Positions 5,129-5,740 of a stretch of DNA of 5,740 bases are shown in pieces. Origin of the DNA: an uncultured Brevibacterium sp. (GTDB lineage: Bacteria; Actinomycetota; Actinomycetes; Actinomycetales; Brevibacteriaceae); contig CABTZC010000145.1 of the NCBI GenBank assembly GCA_902489185.1, positions 1-5,740 on the forward strand. The letters run 5' to 3'. Below the pieces are notes generated by a model. That model did no database searches and was not told where the DNA came from. It saw only the letters and a list, made by a program, of their open reading frames with translations. Numbering within the stretch: position 1 is the stretch's first letter; each line of letters opens with the position of its first letter. The position numbers were made by a program, and so were the translations under genes.

Positions 5129-5740
5129 ATGGGTTCCCGATCTAAATTCATCAGCCTTGCCGCCGCAGTAACGGCAACAGCCACTGCCGGACTTGCAGTG
5201 CGAGACCTCCTGCAGAAGAAACACGCCCTTTTGCGGAACTACCCAGTGGCGGGCCATGCGCGCTACATGCTGGAAGACATCCGACCGCAAATCCAGCAGT
5301 ACTTTATTGAACGCAACTGGGACGGACGCCCCTTTGATCGCGACACGCGAAGCCTGATTTATGCGCGTGCAAAGGGTCAGGATGACGATGACGCGTTCGG
5401 TACCGAGCTTGACGTGACGCGCATTGGTGCGGAATACCTTGTTCACTCGATGGTTCCCGTGGCAACACCGGAGAATCCGCCACGTGTCCACATCGGTGGT
5501 GACGAATGCACGCAACCGTATGACATGTCGCTCATGAATATTTCAGCCATGAGTTTCGGGTCGCTGTCTGATAACGCAGTACGCGCCCTCAACAAGGGAG
5601 CCGAACTTGGTGGCTTCCTTCATGACACTGGTGAAGGTGCGATTTCCCCCTACCACCAAGAAGCCAACGGTGACCTGATGTGGGAGCTGGGAACAGGGTA
5701 CTTTGGCGCACGCGACGATAACGGCGACTTCGACCCTCAG
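5129..5740 (+). CDS. FMN-binding glutamate synthase family protein (N-terminal part; continues past right edge)
   Basis: The first 204 residues are visible and the frame is open to the window edge. Relatives are usually about 500 residues, so more than half is missing. An N-terminal Ala/Thr-rich hydrophobic stretch (7-24) flanked by basic residues looks like a membrane anchor. The stretch NYPVAGHARYMLEDIRP (37-53), then QQYFIERNWDGRPFDR (56-71) and IYARAKG (77-83), is typical of stand-alone glutamate-synthase-like proteins such as Bacillus subtilis YerD. The catalytic barrel begins with ISAMSFGSLSDNAVRALNKGA (138-158) and HDTGEGAISPYH (165-176), matching the AMSFGS and TGEGG regions of the GltB FMN domain. 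There is no N-terminal glutamine amidotransferase domain, so it could not by itself release ammonia from glutamine. The exact reaction of this subgroup is not established. The ATG is set by GGAAGG (5117-5122) at 6-nt spacing. Confidence 0.92.
   Translation, partial: MGSRSKFISLAAAVTATATAGLAVRDLLQKKHALLRNYPVAGHARYMLEDIRPQIQQYFIERNWDGRPFDRDTRSLIYARAKGQDDDDAFGTELDVTRIGAEYLVHSMVPVATPENPPRVHIGGDECTQPYDMSLMNISAMSFGSLSDNAVRALNKGAELGGFLHDTGEGAISPYHQEANGDLMWELGTGYFGARDDNGDFDPQ

Noticed and set aside
5123..5515. Minus-strand open frame of 130 codons opposite the glutamate-synthase-like gene
   Set aside because: The plus-strand frame has an SD and conserved family motifs and continues to the window edge; the antisense product has none.
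1..5740. Defence system, mobile element or CRISPR array
   Set aside because: No transposase, integrase, nuclease, toxin or regularly spaced repeat is visible on either strand; the genes are transport and metabolic types apart from the two unrecognised paralogs.

Overview
The window looks like chromosomal DNA from an actinobacterium (high-GC Gram-positive group). The reasons are the gene families present, GTG starts with strong AGGAGG-type Shine-Dalgarno (SD) sites, TANNNT-like -10 boxes, and one gene that appears to have a leaderless start. By eye the base composition is only moderately GC-rich (roughly half), so I do not name a genus. I see no tRNA, rRNA, CRISPR array, insertion sequence, phage gene or defence system. 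The content is mostly membrane transport plus the start of a metabolic enzyme.

Layout. Positions 1-991 (minus strand) hold two tandem paralogous genes for unrecognised proteins with two predicted membrane segments. The downstream copy is cut by the left edge of the window. The first 86 bp of the two genes are almost identical and the rest has diverged strongly. Positions 1123-2508 (minus) encode a 12-segment major facilitator of the metabolite:H+ symporter (MHS) family, closest by eye to 2-oxoglutarate permease KgtP. A strong intrinsic terminator at 1062-1106 follows it. Positions 2509-2711 are a divergent intergenic region. Positions 2712-4951 (plus) form a two-gene operon: an amino-acid ABC transporter whose substrate-binding domain and permease are one polypeptide, overlapping by 4 nt the gene for its ATPase. 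A 15-bp tandem repeat and a strong terminator close this operon. Positions 5129-5740 (plus) hold the first 204 codons of a membrane-anchored, FMN-binding protein of the glutamate synthase family, which continues past the right edge.

How the genes may work together. The ABC system is a complete importer for a polar amino acid, probably glutamine or glutamate: the fused protein supplies binding and translocation domains and would act as a homodimer with two copies of the ATPase. The MHS carrier probably takes up a carboxylate such as 2-oxoglutarate. The last gene belongs to the family whose classical members make glutamate from glutamine and 2-oxoglutarate. A shared glutamate/nitrogen theme is therefore possible, but this is inference: the units have separate strands or terminators, and neither carrier's substrate can be read from sequence alone.
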